Positions 1-11,254 of a stretch of DNA of 64,000 nt are shown here, piece by piece (the stretch's first letter is position 1; the number at the start of each line of letters is the position of its first letter). The notes beneath the pieces were generated by a model. That model was given only the letters and a program-made list of their open reading frames with translations, searched no databases and had not been told where the DNA came from. This DNA is from Gonocerus acuteangulatus. Taxonomy: Eukaryota > Arthropoda > Insecta > Hemiptera > Coreidae. The position numbers and the translations under genes were made by a program. The stretch is taken from positions 46,730,982 to 46,794,981 of the forward strand of contig OX328127.1 of the NCBI GenBank assembly GCA_946811695.1, read 5' to 3'.

Positions 1-294
1 TTTGTTTGTTCAAAATTTATTTTATTTAGTTTTACAAAAATATGGAAATATATAATTTGTAAGCTAAGGAGCTTGAATACATTAAAAAGCTTCATTTATG
101 TATTTATGAAAACTTATTTAGTGACAGTTATTATTATTTTTTTTTCTTTTTAAATTTACTCTCCATTCCAGTGTACGGATTTTCCCACAAGAAGGGAAGG
201 AAAGGGCTCTTTGTCAAAACTGTCACCCGCCGTCAAACCGTAGACATCTTGCATAGAAAGACATAACGACATCTTAACGAACTAACAAACTGGT

Positions 295-365
295 AGATTC
301 GGTCGAAGGGATAAGCACACTCGGCCGGTGGTGGGTTCGAATCCCTTCCAGCTGTATACAACAAG
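295..365 (+). repeat. tRNA-like SINE head fragment
   Basis: An exact RNA polymerase III box B (ggttcgaatcc, 334-344) follows a box A-like stretch (ggtcgaagggataagcac, about 301-318) at normal tRNA spacing. The order resembles a Leu/Ser-type tRNA, but no acceptor stem closes, so this is a SINE head or degenerate tRNA rather than a working gene. No tail or target duplication was found. Confidence 0.4.
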
Positions 366-1010
366 GGACGGGGACAAGGGATTACTCCGCTAATTGGAAG
401 CTTCACAACGGACTTGTCCTCTCTCGTGGTTGTTACTTACCGACCTTGAATTACTTTCCTGGTCTAATGTCTATTATAACAACGGTTTTCAATATTTTAA
501 AAAATTTTGTCATACCTGTACGTGAAGACCGTCATCATTGGCATCGGTGCGAGTACTGTGGGCGAGCGCTTTCGACGTAAGTACGTTATTATCAAGCCAC
601 AGATAAGTTAGTACTAACAGCACTGTTAAGTTATGACAACAGTATATTTACCGGCGGACCTAACCCCTTAAATTATTTTAAAAAACAGTATCACGAATGT
701 AAATATACCAAATACTCAAGGAAATGAAATGGTTGACAAATTCGCTCCAAAAGGAACCAATGAGTCATGGATATTCTCTGAAGAATACCTTATGTACAGC
801 ACTTCAGAAATAAAGCAAAATATAAAATCAGACAGATAAATGGACTAGGAAAGAAGAAAGATGACTCAGAGCTACCTCTAAAAACTTCTCAAAGAAGATG
901 GCTTTCAAGTGAGCGTAAATAGAGGAAGGAGGGGGTCAAGTGTAAATAAATCAAACATTAAGTAAAAATGAAGTAAAGAAATGATTGGGATTTGGTTAAT
1001 GTAAAACTTC
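360..1010. other. Unassigned non-coding stretch
   Basis: No long open frame, recognised repeat end or RNA gene was seen. Bases 1-290 are the same: AT-rich with stops in all frames. Confidence 0.5.
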
Positions 1011-1012
1011 AT

Positions 1013-1245
1013 ATTTTCAGAAAAATCTATATTTATAGCATGGTGAAAATATAATCTGATATATTTTCACGATGCTCCCTTAACTTCTAGCTATGGTCCT
1101 CCTTCATCACCTAGGCATTGAGTGCTGAAGAAGGCTGCCAAGGTGCACGCTGAAACGTTCAAAATATAGATTTTTCTGAAAATCTGACGTTTTCTCATAG
1201 CCGAATTCCAACCACTCGTTTACTTCACTTCTTAATACCCCAACG
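1013..1245 (+). repeat. Dispersed repeat with internal hairpin, copy 1
   Basis: The segment carries a 17-bp hairpin stem with one mismatch (1037-1053 against 1060-1076, 6-nt loop). Around it is a wider inverted pair, cagaaaaatctatattt near 1018 and aaatatagatttttctg at 1166-1182. The part with ctgaagaaggctgcc (about 1123) and aaatctgacgttttctcatagcc (about 1183) recurs at 17237-17350, so it is a dispersed repeat. There is no coding content and the superfamily is unknown. Confidence 0.45.
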
Positions 1246-1247
1246 GC

Positions 1248-1839
1248 TAACTATTAATTAAGTAAAAAAAATTCGTGGGCGACAACGTGAGCTATTTATT
1301 ATATTCATTAGGTAGACATTCTTTATTTATCTACTGAGATTCCAAGGCGTTATTCAGTAGAACGGTGAAGATATAAACAGTGGCACGTTGTTTAAAAATA
1401 CTGCAAATATATAGTATATTCGTTAATGAACCACCAGTTTTAGGAAAAATATAGTATAATTTCCGTATATTTAATCTGAAAATCTGAATTCCAGACAAAT
1501 CAATACGATTATTTTTAGTGTAAATTAGAAGTTGATTGCGTATGCGTTAGAGAAAGTAGATCAGGATCATAGAAGGGAGAAATATTTTGCAAGGAAGAAG
1601 AAATACTAGAAGCAGTAGGAGGTTTAATGCAGAAAAGAACCAAAGGGGGGGGGGGAGGTAAATTGATCTACACTGGCAGGGAAATATTAATAAACGCAAT
1701 GGTAGAAGTTCTAAAAAAAAATATGAAACGGAATGTATTGTAGAAGTCAAGATATTATAAACGCAAGATAATGATCACTGAGTATTACAAAAAGCGAGAA
1801 AAATATAGGATAGGGAGATAAAATTGCAGGAAGAAATAG
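1248..1839. other. Unassigned AT-rich stretch
   Basis: Purine-rich, low-complexity DNA without a recognisable element. The minus-strand open frame at 1547-1750 has leucine-rich, low-complexity composition and no recognisable domain, so it was not called. Confidence 0.5.
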
Positions 1840-1847
1840 GTATAAAT
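1840..1847. repeat. 8-bp target duplication, left
   Basis: gtataaat directly precedes the left terminus of the 1848-3895 element and is repeated perfectly at 3896-3903. It fits the nTnnnnAn preference described for hAT insertions. Confidence 0.75.
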
Positions 1848-2085
1848 TAGATATGCGCGCTACGCCGGGTTTTAGCGGCGCCGCCGCCGCCGAGCCTCTT
1901 CAGTCGGCGCGCCGATTGAGGGGAGGAAATCGGCGATTGTACTGCATGGGGATCGGCAGGCGCCATTTTGAGCTTACCTTCTGATCAAATAACGCTTCTG
2001 TGTTCTGATCGTTGATTAGAAAATGACAAAGCTTGTATCGGAAAAGCATAAAATAAAATAATTTTATGTAAACATACTCTTTAAC

Positions 2086-2757
2086 CAGGGCCGTCCCATC
2101 TCAGAGCCGGGCCTAGAACCAGATTTTGATCACGGGCCCCCAACATTGATTGATCGTGGTTGAAATGTAAACTTATCTACAATGTATTGATTTACAAAAG
2201 GTGTAATATGTACTTAAAATCATTTAAAAAAAAATAATCTTAATACAAGAAGCGTGTTCATATTGGGATTTCAAATCCACAAAACTGAAAATTCAAGTAC
2301 TTTCTCATTGGGGACATTGGCAAATTATTTTCATCTTTGAAAAGTATTGAACGAAATGAGAATAAACGCCGTTTGCAGAGAAGTTTCTATTTCATTTTCA
2401 TCAATCCTCAACAGTAGCACAAAACTAGCTAAATTCTAATTAACTGATATTATTACCATGGCTGCAGCCTCCTTAACCCCCCCCCCCCTAATATACGCCC
2501 ATGGCTCACGGGGAGCACAGAGGACAATTGGTCAGGGGCTCGTGGTCACAGGGGGGGGGCGTGATTTTTGTGCTCGCAATATAATTTGGAATAACAATGT
2601 TTACGTACATTAAAAAATATAGATCCCATTCCAACAAATATAGGCTAAACCGGACTATATTTCTGAAATCAATTTGACACATATAAAATGTTTTCCAATT
2701 AGCGAAGCTCCTGCGGTGCTCGGGGATAACAGTCCCTCCCCCCATGTGGCGGCCCTG
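2086..2757. mobile_element. Nested hAT-like MITE (CAGGGCCG termini)
   Basis: The left end reads CAGGGCCGTC and the right end, reverse complemented, CAGGGCCGCC, the usual start of many hAT elements. The 8-bp flanks are tctttaac (2078-2085) and tcttgaac (2758-2765), 7 of 8 matching. The 672-bp body has no transposase. It sits inside copy A, so it inserted later. Open frames at 2506-2745 and 2655-2864 merely cross it. Confidence 0.7.
2455..2504 (-). repeat. Terminal fragment of the GGGCGTATATA MITE family
   Basis: Read on the minus strand this begins CCATGGGCGTATATTAGG and runs through a poly-G stretch to gctgcagcc. That matches the left ends of the complete copies at 23680-23917 and 52377-52636. 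The opposite end is not visible, so this is a truncated copy or a homologous part of the surrounding MITE. Confidence 0.45.
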
Positions 2758-2829
2758 TCTTGAACTAGTCGAATAAATCCATCTTTTGTGGGAGATGTTT
2801 TGGAAACCTCGTAATTGAAGAGAAAAACT

Positions 2830-3780
2830 AAAAAAAAACTTCCGACTAGCAGGAACTGGGTCATCTTAGCGCGGTTCCGTTCATATCTCCAGTGCTAATA
2901 GTAAAGAAATAAATACAGTTATTCGTAAGGTTTGATCATTCGTTAAAAATATAAAATAAAATCTCAAACAGAAGGAAGTTTAAGGTGCCACAACAGGAAA
3001 CTGACAGTATCCTAACCATCCCACACCAACACAACGTTCGCCCTGCGAAAACATTACGAGTATATCATTAAGTTTCTCATTTTCTTGCCTTCTTTTACTA
3101 ATAGACTAATTTTTCTGATAATTACAATTTATCAAACAAGTTAGTTAAACAAACACAAAACCCCGTTCAAAAGAACATTGAAAGAAAACGCTTTCGAAGT
3201 TTCAAGCCCTTATTTCTCCGATTGACATCACCCCATCGAAAATGATTTTTTAACAATTTATGTAGAGACATTAGTAAGCATTCGAATAGGAACTTTCCCC
3301 TTGTCAGGAGTTTCCAACCGATTTAAAGATATTTACTAAAAGATACGAAGATCCCAAAATTTTTCATGTCTACTCATAAAATATTTTTTTCGAATACTTT
3401 CTTCACTCCAAATCTAATCAGCGTCTTAGTTTAGATGAATTTCAAACACATAGAACACATTTAAATGGAATCCTACGATTTCATGTACCCAAATCGCAAA
3501 ATGAGTTTGTTCCACTTAGCTCAATAACTATCACAGATATCGCCTTAAAAATGGATTCATTTGTTATCGTATGTTAAGGAACATATTGCGCGAGTATCTG
3601 CAAGCATATAAACCCGAAAACGTAACCGTTGCGGGTTTTTTCGCGCAAATTTCGTGCCAAAACCCATGTTCCGGAGGGTGGATTCTGCTGGCTAACGAAC
3701 TTGACGTTTCAAATTAAACGATTTTCGTACCAAAGTTCATCAAAATCGGACCATTTATATTTATATATATATATATATAC
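2830..3780 (+). repeat. TA-bearing dispersed repeat module inside copy A
   Basis: The order of landmarks is the same as at 7625-9131 and 9900-11254: gactagcaggaactg, tcatcttagcgcggttcc, tttctccgattgacatca, a gttaacgaacttgac-like stretch (ctaacgaacttgacg here) followed by a ttcatcaaaatcggacca stretch, then (TA)n at about 3757-3779. The match shows a shared non-coding cargo. No open frame follows its length. Confidence 0.6.
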
Positions 3781-3895
3781 ACTGTTATATCAATTTTAAC
3801 ATCTCCCTTGGGGGTTTGAAAAAATTGCCCACGCCGCCGGCCATTTTAGTCCGGCGCGCCGCCGCCTGAAAATTCAGCCTCGGCGCGCATGTCTA

Positions 3896-3903
3896 GTATA
3901 AAT
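3896..3903. repeat. 8-bp target duplication, right
   Basis: gtataaat, identical to 1840-1847, directly after the right terminus of copy A. Confidence 0.75.
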
Positions 3904-4911
3904 TAACTGAATGCGAGGTGGGGAAAATTAAAAACAAATTGGTGGATATTTGGGGACAGAGAGGTCTGGCGAAACGGAACTGGAAACGTCAGATAGAGTC
4001 AGAGAAAAAAAGGGGAACCTTGAGACTGTGTTTTGACGAAGAATAAGAGCGAGAAAGAAAGAGAGAAATAGAGAGCGAGAGAGATTTTTTGTGTCTGAGC
4101 AGAGAGGCAAGCACTGAGGAGTGTTAGGCGGGCCGGCCTATAGTATACAAACATGAAGCCCACAAAAAATGTGGTGGCCCCACAAAACACTGATAAATAG
4201 GCCCGACAAATGTGGAGTCTCCCGCCCTCAGGCCACTTACTTACCAGATTATTAGCCTCCTTCTTGAGGCTCTCTCAATGTTCCAGCCGGTGCTACATTT
4301 GTATCTTTGACCCGAAGTACAAGCCATATCTTGTGTATCCGTTGAAGACTATCTAGATACTATTAAGTGACCTCAATGAAAAGAAATGAAACTTCTCAGA
4401 TTCTTTCCGATGGTCTGGTATATTCTTTACGATTGTGTGTCGTAATTGAACCGTATTGATCTCCAAGTCTTTGCTATTATTTCGTCATAAAAAAAACAAA
4501 ACATTTTGAAACCTATATCCCGTGCTAATCTGCTTTTGTTATGCGATATGGGAATTACTTTCTAGAACTTCAGAAAATGTAAGAAGAAGATTTTAATGAT
4601 TTGACCAAGTAATAATTATAGGAAGTCAAGGATGGTTGGTATTCGACTAACAGAAATAGCGCCGCCATTTATTTTTTCGAAGAATTGAAACTCTTTTTTT
4701 TTTTCTTTTTTTTTATTACTTTAACAACACCTATAAAAAGTTTGTTATAAAGAATTGAAAAATATTGATTTATTTTATAAATTCAAGAAAATTACGTTGA
4801 TTTTGTTCGCACAAGGTAGTATTACCCCTTAAGTGCATTACGATTATCTGCTAAGACTCATGCAAAGTGTAAGGAAGTCACACACAGCCTTGATCGTTTC
4901 CGACTTATAAA
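3904..4911. other. Unassigned stretch before the Tc1 element
   Basis: Contains a purine-rich patch at about 4000-4085 and a T-rich patch at about 4693-4716. Short open frames at 3928-4190 only read through the purine-rich patch. No gene or repeat end recognised. Confidence 0.5.
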
Positions 4912-5124
4912 TACAGTGGCGGAAAAAAGTATTTGCACTTCACGTTTTTATGAATAATTGAGTACAGGGAAACAAAAAACTTCACTTTACTGTACAAAAA
5001 TAAAAAGTACATTTATCAATAACTAAAATAAGCCTTTTCATAAAAAATAATAATGATTCATAACTTAACAAAAAATTAAAACTTTAAAAGTGCTTGGAAA
5101 AAAGTATTTGCACACTTCCATATT

Positions 5125-6145
5125 TACAATTGAAAACTGTACCTCCACAGTTTCCTCTAGACGTCTGGGCATTGAATGAACTAGGTTTTTAATTAAATCT
5201 AGGCTAATTTTTTCCCATTCTTGAACATGAAGTTGTTTAAGATGATGTCATCCAGATATATGGAATTTTCTGACATTTTGATCAAGGGTGTGCCATAAAT
5301 TTCCAATTATGTTTATATCTGGTGATTAGGGAGGAGTATGGAGCTGTTGGGGGACGTTAAATATCAACCACTCCTTTGTTATCCTCGCAGTATGTTTTGG
5401 ATCATTGTCCTGCTGGAATACGTACTGATTCTGGATTCCCATTTTTGCGACAATACTACGCAAATTATGGCGCAAATTGAGCATTACATAGCCTTGTGCA
5501 TTTAAATGACCATCGATACTCACAATTTTTCCCACTCCATGATAGGAAACACACCCCGAAACATAACATGGCCTCCACCATGCTTAACAGTCACTGAAAC
5601 ATTTTGCTTCTTCAGGTCTTCACTACGACGTCTCCAAATCGTCTTCCTACCATCTGAACCAAACAAATTAAATTTGCCTTCTTCAGGAAACACAACATTT
5701 TCCCAAAAGCTTAAAGGTTTCTGTACGTAATCCCTAGCAAAAGCAAGACGCTTTTTGCGGGTAGTTTCACTGATGCATGGGTTCTTTCTTGGTACTCTAC
5801 CTTGAAGCCCTTCCGAATTCAGGGAATGTCTTATTGCTCTGTCACCAACCTCGACTCCAGATGTTGATTGGACCATGGCAGCCATCTATCGAGAACTTAT
5901 CCTGGGTTTTTTATAAGGACTTCATTTTTAATTTTCCTTTTCAATCTGTCAGTTAGTTTTTTTGGACGCCCTTTACGCTTAAGGTATTCGGTTGTACCAC
6001 GTTCCTCATACCTTTTTATGACGTATCTGACGGTAGAAAAATTCAACCCTACGAAATCAGCGATCTGGCGATATGTTTTTGGCTGATTCCTCAGTAAAAC
6101 AATTTTTTCACGCGTCGTGGAACTCAATTGAGAGGTCTTGGGCAT
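5125..6145 (-). pseudogene. Tc1 transposase (DD34E family), inactivated
   Basis: The start at 6145 (MPKTSQLSS) gives an N-terminal helix-turn-helix with the GRPKK linker typical of Tc1 DNA-binding domains (6145-5897). After stops and a frameshift the reading resumes at 5885-5520 with FNLFGSDGR and TVKHGGG, then shifts again to 5535-5326 with QQDNDPKHTA, which holds the second catalytic aspartate. The frame then continues through a stop (TAA at about 5326-5328, where Tc1 proteins have SPD preceded by Gln), SPDINIIGNLW and another TGA to about 5125. The usual SDES first-Asp motif reads PEEG and the Glu of PIENLW is Gly. With two of three catalytic residues lost and several stops, it cannot be active. 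Confidence 0.88.
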
Positions 6146-6310
6146 GATAATAGACTATTGTCTGAAAGAAACTGACTCAATTACTAGAGAATGCTGATAA
6201 TAAAGGATTAGTGATAAATTCAGGAACAAACGAGTGGACCCAGAAGGATTAATGAAAAGGTAAACTGGCAATCTGAGTCATTGTAGACAACATGTGCAAA
6301 TGCTTTTTTC

Positions 6311-6650
6311 CAAGCACTTTTAAAATTTTCATTTTTTTGTTAAGCTATGAATCATTATTATTTTTTATAAAGAGGTTTATTTTGGTTCTTGATAAATGTA
6401 CTTTTGTACAGTAAAGTGAAGTTTTTTTGTTTCCCTGTACTCAATAATTCACAAAAACGTGAAGTGCAAATACTTTTTTCCAAGCACTTTTAAAATTTTC
6501 ATTTTTTTGTTAAGCTATGAATCATTATTATTTTTTATAAAGAGGTTTATTTTGGTTCTTGATAAATGTACTTTTGTACAGTAAAGTGAAGTTTTTTTGT
6601 TTCCCTGTACTCAATAATTCACAAAAACGTGAAGTGCAAATACTTTTTTT
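6311..6650. repeat. Tandem duplication in the right Tc1 terminal repeat
   Basis: Bases 6311-6480 and 6481-6650 are almost identical (period 170 bp), starting caagcacttttaaaatttt. The break lies at the conserved binding-site motif, so unequal exchange between the two direct repeats of the IR/DR arm would produce it. Confidence 0.8.
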
Positions 6651-6661
6651 CCGCCACTGTA

Positions 6662-7410
6662 TGTGGGACCTTTCTTGGCATCTCGTAAAATAGTCTGTTT
6701 TCTCTATTTAAGACCTGTCCTGAAAAGTTGAGATTTTGAACTCACCAAGTTATTCTCTGTGACCGTCGATATATGCAATAAAGTCTCTTTATTGCACATT
6801 GCATATATCCAGGCCTCACAGATGAAGCCTGGAGTAGAGAGTAGCTTCAATCAGACGCCTTCAATCCCGAGTAAATCGCTCTGTGTTTGTAGGATCGATC
6901 CACGACATGAATGAATGACTGTTTTTAATACCGACTGCTTGTGAGGCCTATAAGGTGGTTCGGATCCTTTTTTGTATTTTTTTCCTTCAACTGGTCTTAT
7001 TGAAATGCTGATCGGGGAGTTGACGAGGGTCACGCCGATAAAATCAGGTCTACCGGCTCTGCCTGTCTCGTCACATCCGTGTAGGACCACTTATCTCTCT
7101 ACCTATACGACCTTATTTATGTTTTCTCTAGCAGTTGAATTAAATTATCCTTTTAAAAGGGCTAAAAATAAGAGAGATAATCAGATAAATCAATTCTAAA
7201 TTAGAATTTCCTAATGCCGCCGCAACAATTCATAAGGCGCAATAGCTCTATCAAAATATTATACAGTCACCATGAAATAATGGTGGTCTTGGAAATATGC
7301 AGTTCTTGTCTTTAGTTATTCAATATGTTCTTTATTACAAAATGTTTGGTATTTTCAACTAAAGTGATTGTTAAACAAGGGCTGTATTACCTAAATAACA
7401 CGCTGAGTTC
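6662..7410. other. Unassigned stretch
   Basis: No gene recognised. A short inverted repeat (tgcaataaag / ctttattgca, about 6774-6796) could form a hairpin. Overlapping open frames at 6851-7199 on both strands show no family features. Confidence 0.45.
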
Positions 7411-7411
7411 A

Positions 7412-7472
7412 TAAGGTTTTTTTTTTTTTTTTCTTTCTTTTTCTCTTTTTTACGGCAAAACGGCATTAGCGC
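7412..7472 (-). repeat. 5'-truncated SINE tail
   Basis: A T-rich run followed by tttacggc...ggcattagcgc is the reverse complement of the tail of the poly(A) SINE family seen in full at 40907-41119 (ggcgctaatg...gcgccgtaaaa). Only the tail end is kept. Confidence 0.5.
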
Positions 7473-7624
7473 AATATGAGTGGGTAGTGAAAACAGTTAC
7501 AGGTAACGTACAGGTAATTGGCAGGAGTTGCACTATTTCATTGAAACGCAGCGTAATGAATGTTTAGCCATTTTTTTTCTTGAGAAAGAAAGCCAATGAC
7601 CGTAGCGGTCGACGCACCCAAATT

Positions 7625-8915
7625 AAAAAAAAAGTCCGACTCGCAGGAACTGCATCATCTTAGCGCGGTTCCTTTCTTATCCCTAGTCTAATTTGGAAAG
7701 ATTAAAATATTTATTTATTGATAAGGCTTCGCAACTTTGGCGAATCGCCTGAAGATTAAAATAGAAGCAGTTATTATTTTGGTTCCACCAGTCTTGAAAG
7801 GTCTTGATTTACGATCTTACCTGGAAGGGTCGGTCAACACTTGAAAGGGTCCCGCTAGTTACAAGGTCTTGGAATCTAGGAAATCTATATTTCTAACAAT
7901 TATTTTTTTTGTTATTTTACTTAACTAGTTATATTGTAAAATACATTATCCAACTATAAGCAATTAAGAAATAACAAGGAATAAAAACAGACAAAAAAAC
8001 CGTTCGAATAAACGAAATCAATTACTTTAATGGTTTAAGCACTTATTTCTCCGATTGACATCGTCTAATTAAAACTTTTGTCAGAACATTTTTTGTAGAG
8101 CATTTAGTAAGCTTTCGAATGGTAACCTTTCGCTTCCCAAGATTTGCAACCGTTTTCGAGATATTAATGAAAGTATACGAAGTTCCCAAAACTTTTCATT
8201 ATTTCTAGCTATAGAAAATTGGTCTCATTTTACCTATCCTGTTTTACACACAAATACATTTTCTTAACATAAGAAATTACAAAAATAAAAATCAATAAAA
8301 AACTAAGGGAAAGAGACAAAAATTACAAAAAGAACGACCAACACCCGTTCATAAGAACTAAACAGACGTATTTGAAGTTTTAAGCACTTATTTCTTCGAC
8401 TGACATCACCTAATCAAAACTTGTTTCAGAATCTTTTCTGTAGAGAATTTAGAAAGCTTTCAAATAGTTTCTATCCACTTATGAACATTTCCCAACCGTG
8501 TTCGAGATATTAATGAAAATATACGAAGTTCCCAAAACTTTTCATGTCTGTTCATAAAATATTTTATTCTAACCCTTCCTTAACGCCAAACGTAACCAAA
8601 GGTTTAAGATATTAGTTTTGATAAAATTTGAACATGCAAAAAATGTTTCAACTGAATCCCATGATTTTATGTACCAAAACCAAAAACGTTATTCAGCAAC
8701 TATGTTCCCGATTTTCTCGAAAACGGTTAAAGCTATCGCCTTAAAAACGGTTTCATTCGTTTTCCTAGGCCAAGAAGCCTACAAAACGAGTACTTACAAG
8801 CATATGAACTCAAAAATGTAAGCGTTGCGATTTTATTTGCGCGAATTTCGCCCCAAACGCCATCTTCCAGTGGGCGGATTTTGCTGGTTAACGAACTTGA
8901 CCTTTCAAATAACAG

Positions 8916-8994
<79 letters not shown>

Positions 8995-9131
8995 CAAATT
9001 TGAATCACCTATATTTTCGTGATCTATGGGGTCTGAAACGAGAAAGTTTCTAGTCGGCACTTCCGGATTGCATCGTGAGCTCAACCTCATAAGCGGGTTC
9101 TCCCTATATAGATAGGGATTAACCGCGCTAA
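7625..9131 (+). repeat. TA-bearing dispersed repeat, copy 1
   Basis: Bounded by ttagcgcggttcc (7660-7672) and ttaaccgcgctaa (9119-9131), an imperfect inverted pair; a conserved aaagtccgactcgcaggaactg leader lies just outside. Inside are the landmarks listed for the module at 2830-3780, gttaacgaacttgacc at about 8888, and (TA)n at 8920-8996. Copy 2 is at 9900-11254; parts recur at 15835, 36185, 37190, 39040, 61740 and 62390. Non-coding. The open frames through the TA tract (repeating Tyr-Ile) are artefacts. Confidence 0.65.
8920..8996. repeat. (TA)n microsatellite
   Basis: Nearly pure TA dinucleotides, placed at the same internal site as the TA tracts of the other copies of this repeat. Confidence 0.95.
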
Positions 9132-9435
9132 CAATATAAACAGATCTAAGATGTTACACGGGAGCTGGTGAAAGGAAGAATGAGAATGTCTCGTATTGCA
9201 ATTCTCTGTATGCAGGGTCTGCTTCCAGTTAAAGTCATATACTTTTACTGCCCTTTACCGTTACTCAGAAGGCTCTTTGTGTTTACAAACAAAGGACTCA
9301 GGTATAGACCACCCGTATTAACCCAAAAGTGATTATATCAAGCTTGATAAACTTCCTCAATTAAATTAAGGAATTTAAGAGTGCTTAAAATAGGTTCTTG
9401 ATCTAGTCAAAAAATTCAAGGAGAATTAGATCATG
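9132..9435. other. Unassigned spacer
   Basis: AT-rich sequence between repeat copy 1 and the possible ORF1 relic; no recognisable content. Confidence 0.4.
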
Positions 9436-9440
9436 AATAG

Positions 9441-9808
9441 AAAATCTCGGCCAAACAGAAGGAAAATAACAATAACAAGGATAGTCAAACTTCGTTTTCA
9501 AAGATTGTTAGTTGTAACACAAAAACGGTCACTCATGATTCTAATAAATTAACTGTGAAGGGTGATTACACAAATATTCCTGTTGAGGCTTTAAAGCTTC
9601 AATTTAAAAAACATATTAACCCATAGGAATTATAGATTGGCCTAAAAACATAAAATCATTGAAAAAAGGATTTCTTATTATTGAATCAAACAAAAACGAT
9701 ATAGAGGTTATATCAACAGAGTTTTTGAATATATGCAAAGACCTGTTGATCAATAAAATTAAAATAAAAAATAGAGTTCTCTGTAAAAGGTTTAATGAGT
9801 TCTATTAA
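9441..9808 (+). pseudogene. Possible LINE ORF1 (gag-like) relic
   Basis: Two adjacent open stretches of about 60 codons each sit in different frames. The first (about 9441-9623) is Asn/Lys-rich and ends VEALKLQFKKHINP before a stop. The second (9632-9808) carries WPKNIKSLKKGFLIIES. The pattern of basic linker plus short beta/alpha segments resembles the ORF1 proteins of arthropod non-LTR retrotransposons. No zinc knuckles are visible. This is a compositional and motif judgement; a chance open stretch cannot be excluded. Confidence 0.35.
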
Positions 9809-9899
9809 ATACATATTTTCCAATTTAGTTATAATTTTAACTATTGGAATTATTATCCAAAGATTCATATAATTACTCAACAATAGATTCTAATTTGAA

Positions 9900-11254
<1,355 letters not shown>

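Larger units (their letters stand above)
1848..3895 (+). mobile_element. hAT-like non-autonomous element with GC-rich ends, copy A
   Basis: The element starts TAGATATGCGCGC and ends GCGCGCATGTCTA, a 13-bp terminal inverted repeat with one mismatch, flanked by perfect 8-bp duplications. Behind each terminus lies 50-100 bp of CpG-rich CGG/GCC-repeat DNA (1853-1930 and 3828-3890) in an otherwise AT-rich region. The interior is non-coding: a nested hAT-like insertion (2086-2757) and a module (about 2830-3780) shared with many repeats here. A second complete copy lies inverted at 36975-38684, with its own duplication. The 8-bp duplication and TAG start favour hAT; with no transposase inside, the superfamily is inferred. 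Confidence 0.75.
4914..6659 (-). mobile_element. Tc1-like DNA transposon, degraded
   Basis: Termini are CAGTGGCGGAAAAAAGTATT and its inverted partner, flanked by TA (4912-4913 and 6660-6661), the standard Tc1/mariner target duplication. The inverted repeats are about 200 bp and of the IR/DR type: a ggaaaaaagtatttgcac motif sits at the tip (about 4921) and again inside (about 5097). On the right, the outer repeat region is tandemly duplicated (period 170 bp), giving three motif copies. A broken transposase lies on the minus strand between the repeats. Confidence 0.9.

Noticed and set aside
8733..9090. Tyr-Ile repeat proteins (also at 10921-11334, 36243-36425, 39783-40004, 43843-44031)
   Set aside because: Translations of (TA)n tracts.
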